From: Betaproteobacteria bacterium
GTDB lineage: Bacteria > Pseudomonadota > Gammaproteobacteria > Burkholderiales > Burkholderiaceae_C
Length of the DNA stretch: 8,252 nt
Direction of reading: 5' to 3'
Assembly: GCA_009927195.1 (NCBI GenBank)
Contig: RFNL01000237.1
Span: 1 to 8,252 of the forward strand
In this document: positions 1 through 6,898 of the stretch, one piece after another
Numbering within the stretch: the first letter of the stretch is position 1
Layout of the letters: every line of letters starts with the position of its first letter
Notes under the pieces: model-generated
Databases searched by the model: none
Told to the model about the DNA's origin: nothing
Seen by the model: only the letters and a program-made list of their open reading frames with translations
Made by a program: the position numbers and the translations under genes

Positions 1-1
1 T

Positions 2-862
2 TTGCAAAAAGCCAAATTTCTGTTGCGCGCTGAAAAGGCTGGCCACACGGGAACCCTGGACCCCTTGGCCAGTGGGGTGTTGCCTGTGTGTTTCGGGGCC
101 GCCACCAAGTTCTCTCAAATCCATTTGGATGCCGATAAAACCTATGAAGCTCTGGCCCTGATGGGGCAAACCACGAGCACGGGCGATGCAGAAGGCGAGC
201 GCTTGGAAAAAAAAGAGGCCACATTCCAAGCCATGGATTTGAGCCGTGTGGCCCTGGCTTTTACCGGCATCATCCAACAAACGCCGCCCATGCACAGTGC
301 GCTGAAAAAAGACGGTAAAGCCCTGTATGCCTATGCCAGACAAGGTATTGAGCTTGAGCGCCAAGCGCGAACGGTTGCAATCCGCTCGTTGGCCTTGGAG
401 GAGGTCCCTGGTCACAACGGCCACCGATGTGTGCGCATATCGGTCACATGCAGCAAAGGCACTTATGTCCGTACCTTGGCCGAAGACATCGGTGCGGCCC
501 TGGGTTGCGGTGCGCATTTGATCGCCCTGCGACGCATCCGCAGCGGCCCTTTTGAAGCGGCCGACTGTGTCAGTGTTGAGCAATTGGAGTCGATGGACGA
601 AGCACAGCGCCAAGCCCATCTCAGGCCGGTGGACGTTTTGTTACACAACCACCTTACCATCACCTTGTCGCCCGATGAATCCGGGCGTTTTCTCAGTGGC
701 TTGCGCCGCCGTGGTGATTGGTCAGATTGCGATCAGGTGGCCGTTTACGGACAAGAACCTCACGCCTTGCTGGGCACCGCCCGTGTGAAAGCAGGCGAAC
801 TCATACCAACGCGCTTGCTCAGCCCAATGGAAATCAAATCCCTTATGGAGAAATCTGCATGA
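2..862 (+). CDS. truB: tRNA pseudouridine-55 synthase TruB (5' partial)
   Basis: TruB isomerises U55 in the T-loop of tRNAs to pseudouridine in the cytoplasm and also helps tRNA folding. The reading frame is already open at the window edge. The first visible residues fall inside the conserved N-terminal core, so about 25-30 residues are missing and the TTG at base 2 is not a real start. The motif GHTGTLDPLASG carries the catalytic Asp (visible residue 20, codon 59-61). It is followed by the Tyr of DKTYEA, the GQTTSTGDAEGE segment, the QTPPMHSALKKDGK segment, and the KGTYVRTLAEDIG and CGAHLIALRR segments of the core. The last 80 or so residues, from RPVDVLL, form the small PUA-like C-terminal domain that contacts tRNA. 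The TGA overlaps the typA ATG (ATGA), which suggests translational coupling. The family identity is clear; only the 5' end is unknown. Confidence 0.97.
   Translation: MQKAKFLLRAEKAGHTGTLDPLASGVLPVCFGAATKFSQIHLDADKTYEALALMGQTTSTGDAEGERLEKKEATFQAMDLSRVALAFTGIIQQTPPMHSALKKDGKALYAYARQGIELERQARTVAIRSLALEEVPGHNGHRCVRISVTCSKGTYVRTLAEDIGAALGCGAHLIALRRIRSGPFEAADCVSVEQLESMDEAQRQAHLRPVDVLLHNHLTITLSPDESGRFLSGLRRRGDWSDCDQVAVYGQEPHALLGTARVKAGELIPTRLLSPMEIKSLMEKSA
847..850 (+). promoter_or_regulatory. Ribosome binding site for typA inside the truB end
   Basis: A GGAG Shine-Dalgarno core lies 8 bases before the ATG at 859, inside the last codons of truB. It supports 859 as the typA start rather than the longer open frame that begins near 718. 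Confidence 0.7.
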
Positions 863-2688
863 CCCAACAAATTCGCAATATTGCCATCATTGCCCACGTG
901 GACCACGGCAAGACCACTTTGGTCGATCAATTGCTGCGCCAATCCGGTACCTTTCGGGCCAATGAAAAAGTCACCGAACGGGTGATGGACAACAACGATC
1001 TGGAAAAAGAGCGCGGCATCACCATTTTGGCCAAGAATTGTGCGGTCAGTTGGAAAGGCACCCACATCAACATCGTTGACACACCTGGCCACGCCGACTT
1101 CGGTGGCGAGGTCGAGCGTGCCTTGTCCATGGTTGATGGGGTGGTGTTGCTCATTGACGCGGTCGAAGGCCCGATGCCCCAGACCCGATTTGTCACCAAA
1201 AAAGCCTTGGCTTTGGGTTTGAAGCCGATTGTGGTTGTCAATAAAGTGGACCGCCCTGGTTCGCGGCCCGATCACGTGATCAATGCGGCTTTTGATTTGT
1301 TTGACAAACTAGGTGCCACCGAAGACCAGTTGGACTTTCCAGTGGTTTATGCCTCTGGTCTCAATGGCTGGGCCAGCATGACCGAGGGCACGCCCGGTGA
1401 GCAATGGGGTGCTGATTTGGCCCCTTTGTTTGACACCGTGTTGAACCATGTGCCCGCCCATGCCGGCGATCCGCAGGCCCCATTGCAATTGCAAATCAGC
1501 TCATTGGACTACTCCAGCTATGTGGGGCGCATTGGCGTGGGCCGCATCAACGCAGGCACCATTCGACCCAATCAAGAGGTGTTGGTCATGCAAGGGCCGG
1601 ATCGCTCTTTGGGCAAGGCCAAATTGCTACAGGTGCTCAAGTTTGAAGGTTTGGAGCGGGTGCAAGCCAGCGAAGCAGGCCCTGGCGACATCGTGTTGGT
1701 CAACGGCATTGAGCAAGTCAATATTGGGGTGACCCTGACCGATCCGCAGTCGCCTTCACCCTTGCCCATGCTGAAAATCGACGAGCCCACATTGACCATG
1801 AATTTTTGTGTCAACAACTCACCGCTGGCCGGTCGTGAAGGCAAGTTTGTCACCAGCCGTCAATTGCGCGACCGCTTGGACAAAGAATTGCAGGCCAACG
1901 TGGCCTTGCGGGTGCAAGACACCGATGAAGACGGGATTTACGAGGTGTCAGGTCGTGGCGAGTTGCACCTGACCATTTTGTTGGAAAACATGCGACGCGA
2001 AGGCTATGAGTTGGCGGTGTCAAAGCCCAGGGTGGTTTACAAAGAGGTCAATGGCGAACGCCATGAACCGATTGAAATGTTGACGGTGGACATTGAAGAG
2101 GGCCATCAAGGTGGCGTGATGCAGGCCTTGGGCGAGCGCAAAGCCGAATTGGTCAACATGGAACCCGATGGCCGAGGCCGTGTCCGTCTGGAATACCGTA
2201 TTCCTGCACGTGGCTTGATTGGCTTTCAAAACGAGTTTTTGAACCTCACCCGAGGCACCGGACTGGCCAGCAATATTTTTGACGGTTACGAAGCCTATCG
2301 GGGTGAAATTGCCAGTCGCAAAAACGGTGTGCTCATCAGCATGGATGACGGCGAAATCGTGACCTATGCCCTGGGCAAACTCGACGACCGGGGTCGCATG
2401 TTTGTGCGCCATGGTGATCCGGTGTATGAGGGCATGATCGTGGGCATTCACAGCCGCGACAACGACTTGATTGTCAATGCCGTGCGCCAAAAGCAATTGA
2501 CCAACTTCAGGGTTTCAGGCAAAGAAGATGCCATCAAAATCACCCCACCGATTGAGCTGACTTTGGAATACGCGGTCGAGTTCATCGAGGACGACGAATT
2601 GGTGGAAATCACCCCCAAAAGCATTCGTTTGCGCAAGCGCCATCTCAAGGAGCACGACCGCAAGCGCGCGAGCCGTTCTGGCGGCTGA
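859..2688 (+). CDS. typA: Ribosome-associated translational GTPase TypA/BipA
   Basis: TypA/BipA is a GTPase of the EF-G/LepA class that binds the 70S ribosome. It supports ribosome assembly and adaptation to cold and other stresses. The 609-residue product matches the usual length (about 607). The G-domain motifs are intact: P-loop AHVDHGKTT at residues 12-20, switch I EKERGIT near 49-55, DTPGH at 74-78, NKVD at 128-131 and ASG at 165-167. An EF-Tu-like beta-barrel, EF-G-like domains (GRGELHLTILLENMRREG) and the BipA-specific C-terminal domain (PARGLIGFQNEFLNLTRGTG) follow. The protein ends in a basic tail, RLRKRHLKEHDRKRASR. The start at 859 is chosen because the protein family begins with this MTQQIRNIAIIAHVDHGKT sequence and a GGAG precedes it. 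The start overlaps the truB stop by ATGA. No truncation or unusual residue is visible. Confidence 0.98.
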   Translation: MTQQIRNIAIIAHVDHGKTTLVDQLLRQSGTFRANEKVTERVMDNNDLEKERGITILAKNCAVSWKGTHINIVDTPGHADFGGEVERALSMVDGVVLLIDAVEGPMPQTRFVTKKALALGLKPIVVVNKVDRPGSRPDHVINAAFDLFDKLGATEDQLDFPVVYASGLNGWASMTEGTPGEQWGADLAPLFDTVLNHVPAHAGDPQAPLQLQISSLDYSSYVGRIGVGRINAGTIRPNQEVLVMQGPDRSLGKAKLLQVLKFEGLERVQASEAGPGDIVLVNGIEQVNIGVTLTDPQSPSPLPMLKIDEPTLTMNFCVNNSPLAGREGKFVTSRQLRDRLDKELQANVALRVQDTDEDGIYEVSGRGELHLTILLENMRREGYELAVSKPRVVYKEVNGERHEPIEMLTVDIEEGHQGGVMQALGERKAELVNMEPDGRGRVRLEYRIPARGLIGFQNEFLNLTRGTGLASNIFDGYEAYRGEIASRKNGVLISMDDGEIVTYALGKLDDRGRMFVRHGDPVYEGMIVGIHSRDNDLIVNAVRQKQLTNFRVSGKEDAIKITPPIELTLEYAVEFIEDDELVEITPKSIRLRKRHLKEHDRKRASRSGG

Positions 2689-2690
2689 AC

Positions 2691-3587
2691 ATGCTGGGTC
2701 AACTCAGTCATGGGCAAGCGGTGGGCTTGATGGTGGCCAATGCCGCCATGTGGTCCATCGCCGGTGTGGTCACGCGCCAGTTGGACAGCGCCCAAAGCTT
2801 TGAGATCACTTTCTGGCGCAGCTTGTTCACGGTTTTGTCTTTGCTGGCTTTGCTGCCCTTGACCCAAGGTCGACAGGTATTTGCCCGCATGCGCCAAGGG
2901 GGTACCTCGTTGTGGTTGTCTGGGGTTTGTTGGTCGGTGATGTTCACTGCCTTTATGCTGGCCCTGACCATGACCACGGTGGCCAATGTCTTGATCACCA
3001 TGGCCTTGGGGCCCTTTTTCACCGCCTTGGTGGCCCGCATGGTGTTGGGCCTGCGCATCGACGCGCGCACAGTTGGCGCCATTGCACTGGCTGCATTGGG
3101 CATTGCCTGGATGTTTGGTGCAGAGGTGGCCTCACAAGGCTGGTTGGGTTTTGTGGTGGCCTTGGGTGTGCCCATGGCCGCCGCCGTGAATTGGACGGTG
3201 GTGCAGCGTGCACAACTGCGGGGCTTGTCCGTTGACTTAGCCCCCGGGGTGTTGATCGGTGCCGCCTTGTCGAGCCTGGTCACCTTGCCCTTGTCGCTAC
3301 CCATGCAAGCCCAGGTCAGTGACGTGGCTTGGTTGGCCCTGTTGGGCTTGGTCCAATTGGCCATTCCTTGTTTGCTGTCGGTGGCTTGCGCCAAAGTGTT
3401 GCAGGCCCCCGAGGTGTCCTTGTTGGCTCTGCTCGAGGTGGTGTTTGGGATTTTCTTGGCCTGGGTGGGCGCTGGCGAAGCCCCATCGAGTTCGGTGCTT
3501 TGGGGGGGCATGCTGGTTTTATTGAGCTTGTGTGCCCATCAAGGGCTGGCTTGGCGGGAACGCAAGCCTTCTGCGCCAACCCCTTAA
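2691..3587 (+). CDS. EamA/DMT-family inner-membrane transporter
   Basis: This is a 298-residue, strongly hydrophobic protein with about ten predicted membrane helices, roughly at residues 10-28, 37-56, 74-92, 95-115, 122-142, 150-170, 186-203, 212-230, 243-260 and 268-286. They are arranged as two EamA repeats. Family marks include the WSIAGVVTR start of helix 1 and FWRSLF in helix 2. The LRIDARTVGAIALAALGIAWMF end of repeat 1 and the LLALLEVVFGIFLAWVGAGE end of repeat 2 also fit. Such proteins are usually exporters of amino acids or other metabolites, but the substrate cannot be read from sequence. The ATG lies 2 bases after the typA stop and has only a weak GGCGG before it, so translation probably depends on ribosomes finishing typA. 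The protein ends with a short cytoplasmic basic tail (WRERKPSAPTP). Confidence 0.92.
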   Translation: MLGQLSHGQAVGLMVANAAMWSIAGVVTRQLDSAQSFEITFWRSLFTVLSLLALLPLTQGRQVFARMRQGGTSLWLSGVCWSVMFTAFMLALTMTTVANVLITMALGPFFTALVARMVLGLRIDARTVGAIALAALGIAWMFGAEVASQGWLGFVVALGVPMAAAVNWTVVQRAQLRGLSVDLAPGVLIGAALSSLVTLPLSLPMQAQVSDVAWLALLGLVQLAIPCLLSVACAKVLQAPEVSLLALLEVVFGIFLAWVGAGEAPSSSVLWGGMLVLLSLCAHQGLAWRERKPSAPTP

Positions 3588-3592
3588 AAGGA
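3588..3592 (+). promoter_or_regulatory. Ribosome binding site for the enoyl-CoA hydratase-family gene
   Basis: AAGGA lies 7 bases before the ATG at 3600 and directly follows the TAA of the transporter gene. It is the best Shine-Dalgarno match on the plus strand and fixes the start of the downstream gene. Confidence 0.75.
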
Positions 3593-3599
3593 AAAGACC

Positions 3600-4703
3600 A
3601 TGTCTGACGTTGTAACGGAAGTCAAATCCAACATTGGCCTCATCACCTTGAACCGGCCCAAAACCTTGAACGCTTTGTCATTGTCCATGGTTCGAGACCT
3701 CACCGCTTGCTTATTGGCTTGGCGGGACAACCCACAGGTGTTGGCCGTGGCCGTTCGGGGGAGCCACAAAGAGGGTGTTTTTGGACACTTTTGTGCGGGC
3801 GGGGATATCCGATTTTTTCACCAAGCGGCCTTGGCGGGAGACCCGTCCTTGGAGGACTTCTTCACCGAGGAGTACACCCTTAACCACTTGGTTCACACCT
3901 ATCCCAAGCCCTATATGGCTTTCATGGATGGCATTGTCATGGGCGGCGGCATGGGCTTGTCCCAGGGAGCGGCTTTTCGCCTGGTGACCGAGCGCACCCA
4001 AATGGCCATGCCCGAAACCCATATTGGCTTGTTCCCCGATGTGGGCGGTGGTTACTTTCTCAGCCGCTTAGCGGGTTCATGCGGTGAATTCTTGGGCTTG
4101 ACCGGTCAGGTGCTGAGCGGAGAAGAGGCTGTGGCTGTGGGTTTGGCAGATGGTCATGCGGCCAGTCATCGATTGCCTGCTTTGTGGGAGGGATTGGGCC
4201 AACAATCATGGCGCGATGGCGCTGCTGCATTGCAATGGCTGCGCGCTCAGGTCGATACCCAAGCCCCCGCTGCACCGGCATGGTTGCACGCGGACATGCA
4301 CCGCATTTTTGCGTTGCCGTCGATGGTGCAAATGCTTGACGCATTGGGAGAGATGGCATCTGTGCCTCACCCACAAGCGCCCTGGGCACATGCCACGCTG
4401 GATGTGCTGCGCCAGCGCTCGGCATTGATGTTGTGCGTGGTGCTCCATCAAATTCGCCTGGCCCGGGGCATGGGTTTGTCCGATGATTTGCGCATGGAGC
4501 GCAACATGGTGCGCCATTGTTTCCACGGGCGCCCCATCGCCGACTGTGAAACGGTGGAAGGTATTCGTGCACGGGTGGTCGATAAAGACAAGCAACCGCG
4601 TTGGAAACCAGCGCGGGTTGAAGATGTCAATGCCGAAGAGGTGGCTTCATTTTTTGTGCCGCCTTGGCCCGATCATGCGCACCCGTTGCGGGGTTTGCGC
4701 TGA
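3600..4703 (+). CDS. Enoyl-CoA hydratase/isomerase-family protein, probable 3-hydroxyisobutyryl-CoA hydrolase
   Basis: This 367-residue crotonase-superfamily protein most resembles HIBYL-CoA hydrolases (ECH_2 type), which release free 3-hydroxyisobutyrate from its CoA thioester in valine breakdown. The oxyanion-hole segments are visible as FCAGGDIR (residues 64-71) and MGGGMGLSQ (114-122). The HIBCH signature MPETHIGLFPDVGGGYF (137-153) supplies Glu139 and Asp147, spaced 8 apart as in the catalytic Glu/Asp pair of the human enzyme. The length also fits HIBCH (about 350-385) rather than a plain enoyl-CoA hydratase (about 260). The C-terminal segment VEGIRARVVDKDKQPRWKPARVEDV matches the family end, with a slightly longer loop before it. 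The gene is the last of the plus-strand run and its neighbours give no clue to a valine pathway. The family call is secure; the substrate is inferred. Confidence 0.9.
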   Translation: MSDVVTEVKSNIGLITLNRPKTLNALSLSMVRDLTACLLAWRDNPQVLAVAVRGSHKEGVFGHFCAGGDIRFFHQAALAGDPSLEDFFTEEYTLNHLVHTYPKPYMAFMDGIVMGGGMGLSQGAAFRLVTERTQMAMPETHIGLFPDVGGGYFLSRLAGSCGEFLGLTGQVLSGEEAVAVGLADGHAASHRLPALWEGLGQQSWRDGAAALQWLRAQVDTQAPAAPAWLHADMHRIFALPSMVQMLDALGEMASVPHPQAPWAHATLDVLRQRSALMLCVVLHQIRLARGMGLSDDLRMERNMVRHCFHGRPIADCETVEGIRARVVDKDKQPRWKPARVEDVNAEEVASFFVPPWPDHAHPLRGLR

Positions 4704-4718
4704 TCAAACCCATGGCAG
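4704..4718. other. 15-base convergent intergenic gap, no terminator seen
   Basis: Only 15 bases separate the TGA of the plus-strand hydrolase from the TGA of the minus-strand CoA-transferase. The gap holds a CCATGG palindrome but no GC-rich stem followed by a T run on either strand. Termination must occur inside the opposing gene or by a Rho-type mechanism. Confidence 0.7.
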
Positions 4719-5666
4719 TCAACGCGGCAGGGTGTGCAAGGGAATGTCTTTGGCCACGGCCAAGCGCTTGAGTTGCTGTCGGCTTTGTGTGGCCAAAAAT
4801 TTCGCCACGGCTTCGTGCGCTTCGGGGCTGAGCGGTGTTTGCTTTGACAGTCGGGTCATGCCCACGGCCGTGAGCAAACGCTGGGCGAAATGCGGCTCCA
4901 AGGCAGCGACCGCTACCCGGCCATCTTTGCAGGGATAGATTTGATAGCCCGCATGAGCGCCGCCTACCGCACCCTTTGGGGTGGTCAGGCCCCAATGGCG
5001 GGGCAAAGCCAGATAGGCTGCGGCCTCGCTCAAAGCCACTTCCAGCAACACGCCTTTGCCTTGGTTGCGCCCCGGTTGAGCGCGCAGCAGCAAGGTTTGC
5101 AAGACAGCCTCCGTGGTCATGAGTGAGCCACCCATGTCGGCAAACAAACTGGCGGGCAATTGCAGGCCATCGACCAGGCCTTGTTCAGCCACATACGTCA
5201 GATCGTGCCCGGGTTCTTCAGCCCGCACCCCGGGTGCGCCGACAATGGCCACGCAACTCAGTTGGGGGTGGTCCCTGTGCAACACCGGCCAAGCCAATCC
5301 GAGTTTGTCCAGGGCCGAGGGCCGAAATGAAGTGATCAGCACATCGGTGTTGCGCAGCAAACGCTTTAACACCGCTTGGCCCTGCGCCGACTTGAGGTCG
5401 GCTTGCAGCACTTTCACGCCCTGGTGCATGGTTTGGTAGGCCTTGGGTTGGTATTGGGCCATCGGGTCCCCCGATGCAGGCGGTTCAGACCCGACCAGGG
5501 AAGGAGGCTCCAGTTTGGTGCAACGGGCACCCATGGCCTGTAAGCGCATGAGTGCTGCGGGGCCAGGCAGGTTCAAGGCCAAGCTGAGCACGCGCACGCC
5601 ACTCAAGACCTTTGGCGTCCTTGGGGTTGGTGATAAGCAGGCCGCTTTGAGCGAGGCGGAGGACAT
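4719..5666 (-). CDS. Short CaiB/BaiF (class III) CoA-transferase / alpha-methylacyl-CoA racemase-like protein
   Basis: This 315-residue protein belongs to the family that moves CoA between acids or racemises 2-methylacyl-CoA esters. Domain-start residues are LSGVRVLSLALNLPGP (21-36), then the KLEPP segment, ADLKS (89-93), TDVLITSFRPSALDKLGL, GHDLTYVAEQGL (153-164), LFADMGGS (174-181) and GRVAVAALEPHF (249-260). Compared with the Mycobacterium racemase MCR as I recall it, His154, Asp177 and Glu257 line up with His126, Asp156 and Glu241, which favours racemase-type chemistry. Two things are odd. The protein ends about 40-50 residues before the usual family C-terminus, and the NR of the common NRxK segment reads HQ (81-82). 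The ATG is 3 bases beyond the pobA stop with only a weak GAG before it, suggesting translational coupling. The substrate is unknown; a link to aromatic or branched-acid CoA metabolism is only inferred. Confidence 0.88.
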   Translation of the reverse strand: MSSASLKAACLSPTPRTPKVLSGVRVLSLALNLPGPAALMRLQAMGARCTKLEPPSLVGSEPPASGDPMAQYQPKAYQTMHQGVKVLQADLKSAQGQAVLKRLLRNTDVLITSFRPSALDKLGLAWPVLHRDHPQLSCVAIVGAPGVRAEEPGHDLTYVAEQGLVDGLQLPASLFADMGGSLMTTEAVLQTLLLRAQPGRNQGKGVLLEVALSEAAAYLALPRHWGLTTPKGAVGGAHAGYQIYPCKDGRVAVAALEPHFAQRLLTAVGMTRLSKQTPLSPEAHEAVAKFLATQSRQQLKRLAVAKDIPLHTLPR

Positions 5667-5669
5667 GCG

Positions 5670-6887
5670 CTAGCTCGAGGCAAAGTCCAAGGGCAAGCCC
5701 ACATAGTTTTCGGCCAATGAGGTGGACGCGGCTGTGCTGTGGACCAGGTAATTGAGTTCGGCATCTTGCATCTTTTGCCCAAAAGCACCGTTGTCCGGAA
5801 AGCGGTGCATCAAGTTGGTGAGCCACCATGAAAAACGCTCGGCACGCCAAATGCGGGCCAAGCAGCGCTGGGAATATGCATCGATGCCTGCATCGCTGCG
5901 CTCGGCATAGTGTTCGATCAAGGCCGCGCTCAGGTATTTGACGTCGGAGGCAGCCAAATTCAAACCCTTGGCCCCGGTAGGCGGCACGATGTGCGATGCA
6001 TCCCCGGCCAAAAACATGCGACCGAACCGCATGGGCTCGGCGACATAACTTCGCAACGGGGCAATGCTTTTTTCAATCGACGGGCCGGTGACGATTTGAT
6101 CGGCCAAGGCCGGGTCCAAGCGGCGGCGAAGGGCATCCCAAAAGCGCTCATCGCTCCAGTCGCTGACCTGGTCGCTCAAGGAGCATTGCACGTAATAGCG
6201 ACTGCGGGTGAGGCTGCGCATGCTGCACAAGGCAAAGCCCTCGGCGCTGTTGGCGTAGACGATGGCGTGCGGTGAAACCGGTGGCACATCGGCCAAAATG
6301 CCCAACCAGCCGAAGGGATAGACCCGTTCAAATTCTTGCAAGCTGCCAGGCGGGACACTGGCGCGGCACACGCCATGAAATCCATCGCAACCGGCGATGA
6401 AGTCGGCTTGGATGCGTTTGGACTGACCTTCGTGCTGGCATTCCAACCAGGGTTGGGTGCCATCAAAGCCATGCACGCTTACACCCTGGGCGCTGTACCA
6501 GGTTGGCAAGCCAGCGGTGGCGCGCAATTGCATCAAGTCTCGGGTGACCTCGGTTTGTCCATAAGCGGTGACCGATTTGCCGCCGGTCAAGCCCGTGATG
6601 TCGATGGAATGGCGTTGGTTTTGAAATACCAGCTCAATCGCATGGTGGGGGGTACCCGCCTGGTCGACTTTCGCACCCACTCCGGCTTCGTGCAACAAAT
6701 CCAAGGTGACTTGCTCCAAAATGCCCGCCCGTATGCGTCCCAGCACATAGTCTGCACTTTGGCGCTCCACAATGATGTTGTCGACGCCCGCCTTGTGCAG
6801 CAAAGCCCCCAGCAGCAAGCCAGAGGGGCCTGCGCCCACGATGGCAACTTGGGTTCTAAGGGTGCTTGTCATGGCTGTGTGGCGCAT
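5670..6887 (-). CDS. pobA: 4-hydroxybenzoate 3-monooxygenase (p-hydroxybenzoate hydroxylase)
   Basis: PobA is a cytoplasmic FAD enzyme that uses NADPH and O2 to hydroxylate 4-hydroxybenzoate to protocatechuate, which feeds the beta-ketoadipate or meta-cleavage pathways. The protein aligns nearly end to end with the 394-residue Pseudomonas enzyme as I recall it. It has the FAD motif GAGPSG (18-23), the YVLGRIRAG segment (47-55) with the Arg equivalent to Arg44, and the GDASHIVPPTGAKG flavin segment (295-308). Substrate-site residues are retained: Tyr211, Ser222, Arg224, Tyr232 and Tyr395, matching Tyr201, Ser212, Arg214, Tyr222 and Tyr385. The Arg-Gln-x-x-x-Tyr pattern at 42-47 matches the NADPH-preferring enzyme. 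The start is uncertain: ATG at 6887 (405 aa, 11 bases after the ATPase stop) or ATG at 6872 (400 aa, 26 bases after). Neither has a clear Shine-Dalgarno. No pobR is visible; the gene reads as part of the transporter operon. Confidence 0.97.
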   Translation of the reverse strand: MRHTAMTSTLRTQVAIVGAGPSGLLLGALLHKAGVDNIIVERQSADYVLGRIRAGILEQVTLDLLHEAGVGAKVDQAGTPHHAIELVFQNQRHSIDITGLTGGKSVTAYGQTEVTRDLMQLRATAGLPTWYSAQGVSVHGFDGTQPWLECQHEGQSKRIQADFIAGCDGFHGVCRASVPPGSLQEFERVYPFGWLGILADVPPVSPHAIVYANSAEGFALCSMRSLTRSRYYVQCSLSDQVSDWSDERFWDALRRRLDPALADQIVTGPSIEKSIAPLRSYVAEPMRFGRMFLAGDASHIVPPTGAKGLNLAASDVKYLSAALIEHYAERSDAGIDAYSQRCLARIWRAERFSWWLTNLMHRFPDNGAFGQKMQDAELNYLVHSTAASTSLAENYVGLPLDFASS

Positions 6888-6898
6888 TGAAAAAGAGT

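Noticed and set aside
718..858. Upstream in-frame extension of typA beginning at 718
   Set aside because: The extra 47 residues overlap the truB C-terminal domain in another frame, and the TypA family starts at the ATG at 859, which has a GGAG before it.
2708..3511. Long open frame (267 codons) antisense to the DMT transporter gene
   Set aside because: Its product is a polar, low-order sequence rich in Thr, Lys, Ala and Pro, as expected from the complement of a hydrophobic membrane gene. It has no family resemblance and the sense gene is clear.
4060..4572. Antisense open frame (170 codons) within the HIBCH-like gene
   Set aside because: It has no recognisable motif, is rich in Pro, Arg and His as typical of shadow frames in GC-rich genes, and the sense strand has intact catalytic motifs.
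4750..4763. Inverted repeat TTGGCC-AC-GGCCAA near the convergent junction, considered as a terminator
   Set aside because: It lies inside the CoA-transferase coding region, its loop is only 2 bases unless the inner pairs open, and no T run follows on either strand.
4704..5666. CoA-transferase gene as a frameshifted pseudogene
   Set aside because: The frame is uninterrupted, catalytic positions are kept, and no continuation of the family C-terminus is seen in the other minus-strand frames. A compact functional form is more likely, though truncation cannot be excluded.
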